DNA of 64,000 nt, from contig NZ_FNFE01000009.1 of assembly GCF_900100335.1 (NCBI RefSeq), positions 1-64,000 of the forward strand. Direction: 5' to 3'. The position numbers and the translations under genes are program-made. Each line of letters starts with the position of its first letter. Position 1 is the first letter of the stretch. Positions 17,043 to 26,232 of the stretch are shown in pieces. The notes under the pieces were generated by a model. The model was not told the origin of the DNA, searched no databases, and was given only the letters and a program-made list of their open reading frames with translations. This DNA comes from Natronorubrum texcoconense (GTDB lineage: Archaea; Halobacteriota; Halobacteria; Halobacteriales; Natrialbaceae).

Positions 17043-17193
17043 AGCGAGCGTAGTCGACCGAACGGGGAAGGCGTTGCGTTTCCGCCCGCTCGTCGCGAGC
17101 CGTCTACCCCGGTTCGGTTCTCGAGCTGGCGGAAAACGGGCGCTCAGACGGAGCGTATCGCGCGTCGCTCTCGACGACCTCGTAACCCGACCG

Positions 17194-17433
17194 TCACTCT
17201 TTGATCGTCAGCACGCCGTTTTGTGCCGAGACGTCGCTGGCTTCCGGCGGCAGTTCGAACTCGTACTGCTCGCCGTCGGCGACGATGATGGCCGTCGAAC
17301 CGAGGATATCCATCGAGATGTCGGCGGCCGAGTTGCCGAAATCGACTGCGATAACGCTGCCGTCCTCGTACTCGAAGGTACGGACGACGACGTCGTCTCG
17401 GTCGACGTTCTCGAGGGAGTGGGGGACTTTCAT
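17194..17433 (-). CDS. Small Hsp20/GvpH-like protein (DUF7127-type)
   Basis: 79 residues from ATG 17433 (MKVPHSLENVDRDDVVVRTF). It is all-beta in character, ending in FELPPEASDVSAQNGVLTIKE, which resembles the last strands of the alpha-crystallin domain (the ..NGVLTI.. motif of Hsp20). Short haloarchaeal relatives are annotated DUF7127; the name is from memory. A chaperone function is possible but not shown. Confidence 0.75.
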   Translation of the reverse strand: MKVPHSLENVDRDDVVVRTFEYEDGSVIAVDFGNSAADISMDILGSTAIIVADGEQYEFELPPEASDVSAQNGVLTIKE

Positions 17434-17554
17434 AGCTGATAGTAGGCTCTCGGACACTTAAAGGAGCACGCTGGCAGCGTCCGGCCGCCGCGACCGTCCC
17501 GCGCTTTATTAGTGATGACGCGGCCACAGTCCGTCAAGGATATGCACGACCGCT

Positions 17555-17600
17555 GCGGAGTACGGAAAGCATGACGGGCGGAGTACGGAAAGCATGACGG
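17555..17600 (+). repeat. 23-bp tandem duplication over the helicase start codon
   Basis: Two perfect 23-bp copies (17555-17577 and 17578-17600), each containing an ATG. The first ATG (17571) opens a frame of eight codons that ends at TGA 17595-17597, overlapping the real ATG at 17594 by the ATGA arrangement. Confidence 0.95.
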
Positions 17601-19969
17601 ACTGGCGATCGATCTTCGGCCACAGACAGCCCTACGACGAGCAGGTCGACGGTATCGAGACTACCATCGACACCGCTCGAGACGGCGGCTACACCGTCGT
17701 CGAGGGCGCCTGTGGCACGGGGAAGACGATGATCGCGCTCACCGCCGGGATCGACCTGGTCCGCGATCCTGACAGCGACTACGAGCGCGTCTTCGTCCTC
17801 ACGAGCGTCAAACAGCAACTGCGCCAGTTCGAAGCCGACCTCGAGACGATCAACGAGAATCTGCCCGCCGACTGGAACCCGATTTCGGGACTCACACTGG
17901 TCGGAAAGGCCGACGTCTGTCCGTACAACCGCGAGGGGGCAGCGGGGATCGACGACGGCAACGTCTACGACCGCTGTGAGACCTTGCGGGACCGCACCCG
18001 GGACCTCACCGGCGAGGCCGGCGAGACGACCGCCCAGAACCTCGCGGCACGCGCCCGCAGCCAGCAGATCGGGTTGGCCGACAGCGGCAGTCGGGGCGGG
18101 ACCAGCAGTCGCTTCCTCGAGACGGCCGGCGAACCGACGCCGTACGCGCCCGACCTCCCCGAGTACGGCGAGGGTGGTCCCGTCGGCGCCGAAACCGAGT
18201 ACTGCCCGTTCTACGCGCAGTACCTCGAGGACCTCCCCGAGGAGGGCAGCGACGGCGACGCGGTCGAAGCCGTCCCCTACGACTTCACCGAGGCGGGAAT
18301 GATCACGCCGGAGGACCTCGTCACACGGTCGGTCGCCCACGGCACCTGTCCGCACTCGGTGATGGGCGCCGTGCTGGGCCACGCCGAAGTCGTTCTCGGA
18401 AACTACTACCACGCGTTCGATCCCCGCACGACCGGCTCCTTTACCGGCGCGCTGCTCGACGACTCCACGTTCGTCGTCTGCGACGAGGCGCACATGCTGG
18501 AGCCGCGCGTTCGAGACCTGGTCAGCGACGGCATCAGCGATACGTTCCTGCGCGACGCCGAAACCGAACTCTCGCGCGTGATCCAGCCGATCAAATTCGA
18601 ACGGGAAGGCCGCAACGCGCAAGGCGGCTCGAAGACCGCCGACGCCGACCTCGTGCGGGCCGAACTCAACGATACTGACGTCACTTTCGAGGAACTGAAT
18701 CGCACCCTCGAGTTCGTCCGGGACCTCCGGAGCGAACTCGACCGCCGGGTGACGGCCTATCTCGACCGGAACCACAGGGGATGGGAGTCCGATCCCCACG
18801 ACCTCCACGACGAGGAGATTCCGCTGCGCGATCCATCCGTGCCGGCCGAAGACGAGTTGACCGAGTGGGCGAGGGACGCCGGCTACGGCGACGCCGACTG
18901 GGTCCGGGCCGACTCCGTGGGGGCCGTCGTCGAGCGAATCCTCAACGAGGCCGAAGACGAGGACCGAATCCGCGCGGCACCCGCCGTCGGCCGCGTCCTC
19001 GGCGAGTGGTACCGCTGTAATCACACCGATTACTTCCGGGAGATCGAACTCGAGCGCACCTGGGACGACACCGAACCCGCCGACTCCTGGCGGCGAGCCT
19101 ACAACGCCAGACTCGCCCTACACAACTGCGTGCCGAGCGACGCGATCGGCGACCGACTCGCGGCCTTCGGCGGCGGTATCCTCATGAGTGCGACCCTCGA
19201 GCCGATGGAGGCGTTCACCGAAGTGACGGGACTCGACTACCTCGAGCGGGAGGAGGAGCGACCCGTCGTCGAACGACGCTACGGACTGCACTTTCCCGCC
19301 GAAAACCGGGAGAGCTTCGCGGTCGCCGCGCCGAAGTTCACCTACGACAACCGCGGTCGTCCGGGTGCGGAGAATCCGACACGGACGCAGTACATCGACG
19401 CCATCTCCCAGGTGGGGGGACTTTCGGGCAACGTTCTCGTCGGCATGCCCAGCTACGCCGAAGCCGAGTGGATCGCGGGCGTCCTCGAGGATCGCCTCTC
19501 GAAACCCGTCTTAGTCGACGCGGCGAGCGACGACGAGACCACCCAGTCGCTCAAACGCGAGTTCTTCGACGGCGGCGGGAAGGTCCTCGTCACGAGCCTC
19601 CGTGGCACCTTGACCGAGGGCGTCGACTACAGCGGCGACCGCCTCTCCGCGGCCGTCGTCTGTGGCGTTCCAATCGTCAACACCTCGAGTCCGCGGACGA
19701 AGGCGGTCCGCCGGGCCTACGACGACGAGTTCGGGGACGGCTTCACGTACGCGCTCACGATCCCCGCCGTCCGCAAGGCTCGGCAGGCGATCGGCCGCGT
19801 CATTCGCAGCCCCGACGATGTCGGCGTTCGCGTCCTCCTCGACGAGCGCTACGCTCGCGATAGCTGGGATTCGGTTCGACCGTATCTGCCCGATGACGGC
19901 GAGTTCCAGCCCGTCAGTCCGGACATGCTCGGGATGGGACTGGAGCGGTTTCGGGACCGACTCGAGTAG
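17594..19969 (+). CDS. XPD/DinG-like superfamily 2 DNA helicase
   Basis: 791 residues. Walker A is EGACGTGKTMIAL (37-49) and the DEAH-type box is VVCDEAHMLE. Four cysteines lie between them in the pattern expected for the XPD/DinG 4Fe-4S domain: ADVCPYN, YDRCETL, EYCPFYA and HGTCPHS. The C-terminal helicase half includes LVGMPSYAEAEW, TSLRGTLTEGVDYSGD and a motif VI-like QAIGRVIRSPDDVG. It is probably a 5'-3' DNA helicase for repair or replication restart; haloarchaea carry more than one member, so orthology to XPD proper is not certain. The start codon lies in a tandem duplication that creates a short overlapping upstream frame. Confidence 0.92.
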   Translation: MTDWRSIFGHRQPYDEQVDGIETTIDTARDGGYTVVEGACGTGKTMIALTAGIDLVRDPDSDYERVFVLTSVKQQLRQFEADLETINENLPADWNPISGLTLVGKADVCPYNREGAAGIDDGNVYDRCETLRDRTRDLTGEAGETTAQNLAARARSQQIGLADSGSRGGTSSRFLETAGEPTPYAPDLPEYGEGGPVGAETEYCPFYAQYLEDLPEEGSDGDAVEAVPYDFTEAGMITPEDLVTRSVAHGTCPHSVMGAVLGHAEVVLGNYYHAFDPRTTGSFTGALLDDSTFVVCDEAHMLEPRVRDLVSDGISDTFLRDAETELSRVIQPIKFEREGRNAQGGSKTADADLVRAELNDTDVTFEELNRTLEFVRDLRSELDRRVTAYLDRNHRGWESDPHDLHDEEIPLRDPSVPAEDELTEWARDAGYGDADWVRADSVGAVVERILNEAEDEDRIRAAPAVGRVLGEWYRCNHTDYFREIELERTWDDTEPADSWRRAYNARLALHNCVPSDAIGDRLAAFGGGILMSATLEPMEAFTEVTGLDYLEREEERPVVERRYGLHFPAENRESFAVAAPKFTYDNRGRPGAENPTRTQYIDAISQVGGLSGNVLVGMPSYAEAEWIAGVLEDRLSKPVLVDAASDDETTQSLKREFFDGGGKVLVTSLRGTLTEGVDYSGDRLSAAVVCGVPIVNTSSPRTKAVRRAYDDEFGDGFTYALTIPAVRKARQAIGRVIRSPDDVGVRVLLDERYARDSWDSVRPYLPDDGEFQPVSPDMLGMGLERFRDRLE

Positions 19970-19986
19970 ACACTCGCGAGTTGTCC

Positions 19987-20298
19987 TCAGTCGGACTGGC
20001 GAATCGTCACCGTCCTCGTTGCGGACGTCTCGGCGTACAGCGAGTACAGCAGGATTGCGAACCCGCCGGCGGTGAACGCACTCTGGATCGTCACGCCGAG
20101 GGCGACGTTACCGCCGACGAGGTGGGCGATGGCACCGCCGACCGAGCCGGCGACGATGAAGCTGAAGCCGAGGGCGACCGCACGCAGTGCAGCCGAACCC
20201 GTTCGTCGAAACGCACGGTACGCGAGTGCGGCGACGGCGCCACCGGTGAGTAACGTCGCGGTGTTCGCGCCGGCGATGAGGAGTGTGTATTCGTCCAT
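19987..20298 (-). CDS. Small membrane protein (DUF7521-type)
   Basis: 103 residues with three predicted helices (around residues 5-27, 39-63 and 70-90) and charged loops such as YRAFRRTG. It resembles haloarchaeal DUF7521 proteins, recalled without certainty. It is convergent with the helicase gene (17 bp between stops) and follows the thiamine-type binding protein gene on the same strand. Function unknown. Confidence 0.75.
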   Translation of the reverse strand: MDEYTLLIAGANTATLLTGGAVAALAYRAFRRTGSAALRAVALGFSFIVAGSVGGAIAHLVGGNVALGVTIQSAFTAGGFAILLYSLYAETSATRTVTIRQSD

Positions 20299-20461
20299 GG
20301 TGATCGCGTAGTCGGTCGCTGTCCCACGTCCGAGCCACCGATCGGTCGCCGATTCGATGGTCGAACGCCGCTCGGATGTCGTCCACTCCGTCGCTATTGC
20401 ACTTTAGTGACGGTGCCAGTTCCCACTCTGGGGGAACGGCTGGAACGGAGCAATCGGGCCG

Positions 20462-21598
20462 CTACTGGTCTCCGAGGCGGTCATCGAACCGTTCCGTCCA
20501 GTCCTCGAGCCACTGGTCGAGGTGGCCCCGAAGTTCGGTGTAACTCGTCGTCACCGGCTCCGCGGGTTGGCGGACGGCTTCGCCGAACTCCGGCGAGAGG
20601 CTGACGTCCTCGATGGCCGGAAACTGGACGTTCCGCCGGGCGAGTTCTAGCTGGGACTCCGGCGAGAGTACGTGTTCGAGAAACGCGTAGGCCAGATCGG
20701 GCTCCTCGCTTCCCTCGAAAATCCCCATCCCCTCGGGAACGGCGTACCCCTCGTCGTTCGGGAACGCGACCCGGTGGCGTTCGGGCTCGTACCCTTCGGT
20801 GGCCGCGAACAGCGGATCGGTCGAGTAGGAGACGACCATCGGCCGCTGGTTCTCGATGTACGCATCGTAGTAGGCGTCGCTCCAGGTGTCGTGAACCTGA
20901 ACGCCGTTCGCGAGGAGTTCCTCCCAGTACTCGAATGCGGTCTCCGCGTCGGCCGACTCGATCGTCCACAGCAGAAACGCCTGGCCGGGGGTGGAGGTGA
21001 CGGGATGTTGGGCTAACAGTGCGTTGTCGTACGCGGACCCGAGTAGGTCGTCGAACCCGTCGGGAGCCTCGAGTTCGGTTTCGTCGTAGACGAGGCTGAC
21101 GTAGCCCGTATCGTAGGTCAGCGACCGATTGTGCGGATCTCCGAGCGCGAGCTCGTCTCGGATTCGTTCGTGGCCGTCGATTCGCTCGAGGTTGAGTTCC
21201 CGGAGGAGGCTTCCGTCGCCGACCCGGTCGTCGATCCGTGCCAGATCGCCGACGGTGAACCCGAAGAGCACGTCGACGTCGATCTCGGACTCGTACTCCC
21301 CGCGCCGGATGTAGTGTTGAAGACCCGTGTTCGGAACGACCCACTCGAGTTCGGCGTCGGGATACTCCTCGACGAACGTTTCCTCGAGCCACGGTCCGGC
21401 CGGGTTCGGACCCGTGACCATCGAGCCGTAGGTGGCGATCCGGAGGGTGCCGTCGTAATCGGGTTCCTCGGGTTCGGGATCGCCGTCTTCGCCGCCGTTC
21501 GGTGGATCGTCGTCGCCGTTGCGAGTGAGGCAGCCGGCGAGACCGACGGCTGTCCCCGCTCCGACGCCGATAGTTCGCACGACCGTCCGCCGTTTCAT
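20462..21598 (-). CDS. Thiamine-type ABC substrate-binding lipoprotein
   Basis: 378 residues. Signal MKRRTVVRTIGVGAGTAVG then lipobox LAGC, followed by an acidic linker and the ThiB/TbpA-type domain: LRIATYGSMVTGPNPAGPWL, DVLFGFTVGDLARI, SLTYDTGYVSLVYDET and TSTPGQAFLLWTIE. The family binds thiamine or its phosphates, or related small ligands. Partner genes for permease (ThiP) and ATPase (ThiQ) are absent nearby: the divergent neighbour is an AI-2E-type transporter. A short hairpin (20416-20443) follows its stop and may terminate transcription. Confidence 0.88.
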   Translation of the reverse strand: MKRRTVVRTIGVGAGTAVGLAGCLTRNGDDDPPNGGEDGDPEPEEPDYDGTLRIATYGSMVTGPNPAGPWLEETFVEEYPDAELEWVVPNTGLQHYIRRGEYESEIDVDVLFGFTVGDLARIDDRVGDGSLLRELNLERIDGHERIRDELALGDPHNRSLTYDTGYVSLVYDETELEAPDGFDDLLGSAYDNALLAQHPVTSTPGQAFLLWTIESADAETAFEYWEELLANGVQVHDTWSDAYYDAYIENQRPMVVSYSTDPLFAATEGYEPERHRVAFPNDEGYAVPEGMGIFEGSEEPDLAYAFLEHVLSPESQLELARRNVQFPAIEDVSLSPEFGEAVRQPAEPVTTSYTELRGHLDQWLEDWTERFDDRLGDQ

Positions 21599-21715
21599 TC
21601 AGCGGGGATACGTCGTGAAGACGTAAGTCTCGTTCCCAACGTCTAACTGATCGTACACGTTCTCGGAATTTCTTCCGATCCGAAGGGTTTTGCTCCCGCA
21701 GTGTGAGCCATAGCT

Positions 21716-22843
21716 GTGACATCGAACGCGACCGCTCCTAGGAACCGCCGGTACGTGCTCGCAGGTATCGTCGCGATACTCGGGCTCGTCACGGGCGCGA
21801 TCCTGCTCGAGGTTCTCGGGACGATTCTCTTCGCACTGACGGTGGCGTACGTGCTGATGCCCGTACAGGACTGGTTGGTCAGACGCGGGCTCTCGGAGTG
21901 GCTGGCGGCCGTCGGGGCGACGCTGATCGGCTTCGTCAGTGCGATCGCCGTCTTCGCACCGATCGTCGTCACGCTCTACTTCCGGATCGATCAGGTAATC
22001 GGCGTCATCGAGGGGATTCCACAGGAAGTCCCGATCGAGGCGTTCGGCATGGCGTACACGATCGAGGTCGCCGAAGTGCAGTCTATCGCACTCGACTTCC
22101 TGAGCGGGGCTGCCGTCTCCTTCGCCTCGGCGCTGCCGGTGCTCGCGATCAAGTTCGCGCTGTTCGTCATCCTGCTGTTCGCGCTCGTACTCAAGGGTGA
22201 CGCGGCCGGGCGGGCGGCCATCGCGCCGGTTCCACACGAGTATCGAGATATCATCTACGCGCTCGCCGAACGGACGCGCGAAACGCTGTATGCGATCTAC
22301 GTCCTGCAGCTCGCGACGTCCGTCGCGACCCTGCTCATCGGCTACCCGCTGTTCTGGCTGCTGGGCTACGAGGCGGCCTTTACGCTGGCGATCATCGCCG
22401 CGATCCTCCAGTTCGTCCCGATCATCGGCCCGAGCCTGCTCATCGCGCCGATCGCCCTCTATCACGTCGCGGCGGGCGAACTCACCGCGGCCGTCCTCGT
22501 CGGCGTCCTCGGCATCACCCTCGTCGCCTGGTTTCCCGATATCGGCGTCCGGCCGCGCCTCGCTCAGCACTCCGCCGGCCTCCCCGGTAGCCTCTACTTC
22601 GTCGGCTTCACCGGCGGGCTCTTCACGCTCGGCCCGATCGGGATCGTCGTCGGGCCGCTGATCGTCGCGGTCTTCGTCGAAGCCGTCGACCTACTCGCCG
22701 CCGAAGTCAACGGGAATGCGACCTTCTCCGAGATCGTCGAAGCCGACCTCGAGGAGCCGCCGGGCGAGGACACATCCAGGCCCGGCACCGAGACCACGAT
22801 GACGTCGCCGGAGGAGCCCGGCTCGCGACCGGCCGACGACTGA
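21716..22843 (+). CDS. AI-2E/PerM family transporter
   Basis: 375 residues from GTG 21716, with seven to eight membrane helices. The pattern is typical of the family: N-terminal helix pair (YVLAGIVAILGLVTGAILLE), a central soluble part, then the LQFVPIIGPSLLIAPIAL and FTLGPIGIVVGPLIVAV segments. Its tail is acidic and disordered. Members export autoinducer-like or other small solutes or act as Na+/H+ antiporters; no substrate can be assigned. An AI-2 signal is not implied in a haloarchaeon. Confidence 0.85.
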   Translation: MTSNATAPRNRRYVLAGIVAILGLVTGAILLEVLGTILFALTVAYVLMPVQDWLVRRGLSEWLAAVGATLIGFVSAIAVFAPIVVTLYFRIDQVIGVIEGIPQEVPIEAFGMAYTIEVAEVQSIALDFLSGAAVSFASALPVLAIKFALFVILLFALVLKGDAAGRAAIAPVPHEYRDIIYALAERTRETLYAIYVLQLATSVATLLIGYPLFWLLGYEAAFTLAIIAAILQFVPIIGPSLLIAPIALYHVAAGELTAAVLVGVLGITLVAWFPDIGVRPRLAQHSAGLPGSLYFVGFTGGLFTLGPIGIVVGPLIVAVFVEAVDLLAAEVNGNATFSEIVEADLEEPPGEDTSRPGTETTMTSPEEPGSRPADD

Positions 22844-22921
22844 GCCGTCTGCGATTCGGAACGGATCGAGCCCGGTTACGACACCACCGTCACTTTTCTC
22901 CGTGCTCGCCGTTCGTCCGGT

Positions 22922-23467
22922 ATGGTCAATAGCCGGACGCTCGTCAACGCGCTCATCGGTGCTATCGTCGGCGTCGTACTCTCGTTCGTCCCGTTCTCGA
23001 CCGTCCTCGGCGGTATCGCTGGGGGATTTCTCGAGGGTCCGGACACCCGATCTGGGGCGATCGTCGGCGCGCTGGCGGGGGCGATCACGTTCCTGCCGCT
23101 CGCTGGGATCGCGATCTTCGGCCTCGGGGTGCTCGGATTCGGGATGGGGATCGCTGCGGTCCCGTTCGAGGGGTTCGCGCTCGTCGCGCTCGCCGTCGTC
23201 GCCGCCGTGGCGCTCCTGTTTCTGTACACCGTCGGTCTCTCCGCGCTCGGCGGCTATCTCGGCGCGTATCTCGCCAGGGAGTATCCGGCCCATCGCGTTC
23301 GAACGCGAGAGAAGATCGGGCTGTCGGCGGAGCAGTCGCCGTCGGTCGGCCGAACGCACTCGTCCGGACCGCAGTCGGACTCGCGGCGGAGGCGGGACCG
23401 AGAGTCGACTCGTCCCGACGCGCGCGACTCGAGGCGCGACCGTGATGTCGAACGGGATCGACGCTGA
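22922..23467 (+). CDS. DUF5518 membrane protein
   Basis: 181 residues. Four hydrophobic helices in the first 120 residues include Gly-rich repeats of the form GAIVGVVLSF, GGIAGGFLEG and GAIVGALAGAI, the DUF5518 signature. The C-terminal 55 residues are hydrophilic and Arg/Asp/Ser-rich, probably disordered. It follows the AI-2E-type gene by 78 bp and is convergent with the MacB-like permease. Function unknown. Confidence 0.82.
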   Translation: MVNSRTLVNALIGAIVGVVLSFVPFSTVLGGIAGGFLEGPDTRSGAIVGALAGAITFLPLAGIAIFGLGVLGFGMGIAAVPFEGFALVALAVVAAVALLFLYTVGLSALGGYLGAYLAREYPAHRVRTREKIGLSAEQSPSVGRTHSSGPQSDSRRRRDRESTRPDARDSRRDRDVERDRR

Positions 23468-23492
23468 CTCTCCACTACGCTGGTGATCCACG

Positions 23493-24878
23493 TCACTCGT
23501 ATCTGAGCGCGTCGATCGGGTCCGTTCGCGCGGCTCGCCAGGCCGGATACAGCCCGGCGGCGATGCCGACGAGCACGCCCACGGCGATGGCGAGCACGAC
23601 GTACTCGTAGGGGTAGACCAGCGGGAGGTCGATGTACCACGCGCCCAGATAGCCCGCGATGAGACCGAGCAGCGTCCCGAGGATCGCCCCCACGATGCCG
23701 AGGATCACCGACTCGGCGAGGAACAGCCCCAGTATCTCACGGTTCTGGGCGCCGACGGCTTTCATGATCCCGATCTCGCGGGTCCGTTCGGTCACCGAGA
23801 CGAGCATGATGTTCGCGATGCCGATCGAGCCCACCAGCAACGAGATGGCCGCGATGCCGACGATGAAGTTCTGTAAGAGGTCGAGCACGTCCTCGAGTTG
23901 CTGGAGCAACTCCGCGCTCGTCTGCAGCGTTATCTCGAGGTCGTCGCCCAGCAGTTCGCTCGCGTCGGACTCGTCGCTCTCGAGGTAGGCGAGCGCGCTC
24001 TCCTTGGCGCGGTCGATATCCGATTCGTCGGCCGATTCGGCCTCGACGACGATGGCGAGGAAGAGCGCGTCTCCGGGCCCGTCGGGAGCATCGGTATCGG
24101 TCTCGTTTTCGTCGGTACCGTCGCCGCCCTCGTCGTTTTCGTCTGCTTCACCCCCATCGTTTGCCTCACCGTTTTCGTCGGTGCCGTCTCCGTCGCCACC
24201 CCCACCACCGCCCGGAATCGCTCCGGCGGCGTCCTCGGTGTAGAAGGGATCCGTCGGCACGTAGACGCGCGGCGACGGCTCGAACCCCTCGAACGGGCTC
24301 AGCCCCTCCGAACTTTCGGTGATCCCGACGACGGTGACGGTCGTCTGCTGGCCGCCCTGTAACGCGATAGTCAGCTCGTCACCGACCTCGAGGTCCTCCT
24401 CGAACTGGCCGGCGACGGCTGGATTGACGACGGCCTCGCGTTCGCCCTGCTCGAACTGCCGGCCCTCCTCGAGCGTGTTCTCCCTGATGTAGGGCGGCCC
24501 GGCCGCGACGAGGGCATCGCTCTGGGGAGATATTTCACCCTCGTAGACGAGCGCCTGTGTCGACAACGGCATGTAGCCGTAGGCGGCGTCGATATCCTCG
24601 TCGTCGTTCAGCGCGTCGAGATCGTCCTGGCTGAAGACCGGTTGCGCACCGGCGAGTGGCCCGCCCTCGGTGTCGGGGTCGGCGGCCCAGCCGTAGCTGT
24701 TGCGCTGGTCGTCGGGACTGATATCTCCGATGATGCCCGCCTGCAGGCTCGCACCCAGCGTGACGAACGCGATCACGGCCGCGATGCCGATCACGATACC
24801 GAGCGTCGTCAGCGCCGAGCGCAGTTTGTGACCCCGGATCGATCGCCAGGCGAGTCGCAGGCTCTCGGTCGGTCGCAT
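23493..24878 (-). CDS. MacB-like ABC transporter permease
   Basis: 461 residues. An N-terminal helix (LRSALTTLGIVIGIAAVIAF) is followed by a large extracellular MacB-type domain and three C-terminal helices with the FtsX-type LVGSIGIANIMLVSVTERTREIGIMKA motif region. The extracellular domain has an unusual stretch, about residues 210-268, made almost only of Gly, Asp, Glu, Asn and Thr. The start overlaps the stop of the ATPase gene by one base, so the two form an operon. Likely exports lipoproteins, peptides or small molecules, or acts mechanotransmissively; the substrate is unknown. Confidence 0.9.
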   Translation of the reverse strand: MRPTESLRLAWRSIRGHKLRSALTTLGIVIGIAAVIAFVTLGASLQAGIIGDISPDDQRNSYGWAADPDTEGGPLAGAQPVFSQDDLDALNDDEDIDAAYGYMPLSTQALVYEGEISPQSDALVAAGPPYIRENTLEEGRQFEQGEREAVVNPAVAGQFEEDLEVGDELTIALQGGQQTTVTVVGITESSEGLSPFEGFEPSPRVYVPTDPFYTEDAAGAIPGGGGGGDGDGTDENGEANDGGEADENDEGGDGTDENETDTDAPDGPGDALFLAIVVEAESADESDIDRAKESALAYLESDESDASELLGDDLEITLQTSAELLQQLEDVLDLLQNFIVGIAAISLLVGSIGIANIMLVSVTERTREIGIMKAVGAQNREILGLFLAESVILGIVGAILGTLLGLIAGYLGAWYIDLPLVYPYEYVVLAIAVGVLVGIAAGLYPAWRAARTDPIDALRYE

Positions 24879-25633
24879 CAGGTATCCGCCTCGTCGGAGG
24901 CGTTCGCGCTGCCGAGGTCTTCGATCCGCTCGAGTTTCCCGTCTAACAGGTGGACGATGCGTTCGGCGCGCTCGGCGACGTGGCGCTCGTGGGTGACGAC
25001 GATCATCGTCGTTCCGCCGCCGTGGAACTCCGCGAAGAGGTCGAGGACGTCGGCTTCGGTCTCCGTATCGAGGTTTCCCGAGGGCTCGTCGGCGAGGACG
25101 AGGGCGGGGTCGTTGACGAGCGCCCGGGCGAGCGCGACGCGCTGGCGCTGGCCGCCCGAGAGTTCGTTCGGAAGGTGGTCGGCCCGATCCGCGAGTCCGA
25201 CGCGCTCGAGGAGCTCCCTGGCCCGCTCGCGACGCTCCCCGCGACCGACGTTCTGGAAGAGCTGCGGGAGGGCGACGTTCTCGAGGGCGGTCAGCCGCGG
25301 CATGAGGTTGAACGTCTGGAAGACGAAGCCGACCGTCGTCCCCCGGAGGGTCGTCCGTTCACGGTCGTCGAGCGTCGCCACGTCCGCCCCGTCGACGATC
25401 ACGGTCCCCTCGGTCGGCGTGTCGAGGCAACCGACGAGGTTCATCAGCGTCGACTTCCCCGAACCGCTCGGCCCCATAATCGCCGTATAGGAGCCCCGCG
25501 TGATATCGAGGGAGACGCCGTCTAGCGCGTGGACCGGCTCGCCGAGCTGGTAGGTCTTGCGGACGTTCTGCAGAGAGACTGCCGTACCGGTGTCGTCGGT
25601 GTCGGGCTCGTTTCCGGTTCCCGATGTCGCCAT
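24878..25633 (-). CDS. MacB/LolD-type ABC transporter ATPase
   Basis: 251 residues. Walker A is MGPSGSGKST, the signature is LSGGQRQRVALARAL, Walker B is LVLADEPSGNLD and the H-loop is MIVVTHE. The SGNLD after Walker B and the MNLVGCLDTPTEG segment are typical of the MacB/LolD branch. It pairs with the downstream permease through a one-base stop/start overlap (TGATG). Confidence 0.93.
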   Translation of the reverse strand: MATSGTGNEPDTDDTGTAVSLQNVRKTYQLGEPVHALDGVSLDITRGSYTAIMGPSGSGKSTLMNLVGCLDTPTEGTVIVDGADVATLDDRERTTLRGTTVGFVFQTFNLMPRLTALENVALPQLFQNVGRGERRERARELLERVGLADRADHLPNELSGGQRQRVALARALVNDPALVLADEPSGNLDTETEADVLDLFAEFHGGGTTMIVVTHERHVAERAERIVHLLDGKLERIEDLGSANASDEADT

Positions 25634-25755
25634 AGGACGTCAACGACAGCGCCGGCGAAAAAGGTACAGCCGAACCAGGCAACCCGCGCTCGCGATTTAT
25701 CGGGCACCGCTCGCTCGCGGGTTCGGCTGAGACGCGTGCGGACGATCCCGGGAGA

Positions 25756-26184
25756 CTACCCGCGGATCGCGTTCACGAAGTCGAGCCAGCGCTCGTGATC
25801 GTCGAGCGCGGCCGCGCTCGCTTCGGCACCGAAGCGCTTTCGGCGCAGGCTTCGGAGGGCGTTCTTGGCTCGATCGATTCCGACGATCGTCTCGACGATC
25901 CCCTCGCCTTCCTCACGGTCGATCGGCGCCGATTCGAGGCGCGCGACGAGCCGTTTGCGTTCGGCGGTCAGTTCGCGTTCGGTTTCCCTGACCAGCGGCT
26001 GGACGTCGTCCGGGATACCCTCGACCTTTCGGGTCTCGATGACGAACTCCTCGAGGGGAAGTTCGTCGTCGCCAACAGTGATCGTCTCCGGGAGCTGTTG
26101 GCCGATAGTCGCGCTTTGTCGGTTCGCGCGCTCGAGCAGGTCGCGCCTCTCCGTTCGGGTCAGTTCGTCGCTGGTGGATGGCAT
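25756..26184 (-). CDS. DUF5788 family protein
   Basis: 142 residues, soluble, helical and charged. The segments LPETITVGDDELPLEEFVIE and GIDRAKNALRSLRRKRFG match the haloarchaeal DUF5788 family as I recall it. No catalytic motif is seen. A foldback sequence lies between its stop and the MacB-type ATPase start (about 25669-25730). Function unknown. Confidence 0.78.
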   Translation of the reverse strand: MPSTSDELTRTERRDLLERANRQSATIGQQLPETITVGDDELPLEEFVIETRKVEGIPDDVQPLVRETERELTAERKRLVARLESAPIDREEGEGIVETIVGIDRAKNALRSLRRKRFGAEASAAALDDHERWLDFVNAIRG

Positions 26185-26232
26185 GGGAGTAGGTCGGGTA
26201 TCGGAGCGTTCGGATACCGGGTCGACGAGTCG

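Noticed and set aside
17534-19024. Minus-strand 496-codon frame opposite the XPD/DinG-like helicase
   Set aside because: No motifs; it is the antisense image of a conserved helicase.
20416-20443. Hairpin after the thiamine-type binding protein gene as a firm terminator
   Set aside because: The stem is short and lacks a T-run; mentioned only in the gene entry.
21599-21715. TPP riboswitch upstream of the thiamine-type lipoprotein
   Set aside because: No conserved TPP-aptamer helices or CUGAGA-type motif were seen in the 117-bp gap.
25669-25730. Foldback between the MacB-type ATPase and DUF5788 genes as a defined regulatory element
   Set aside because: The arms pair imperfectly with several bulges in GC-rich sequence, so it was not listed as a separate feature.
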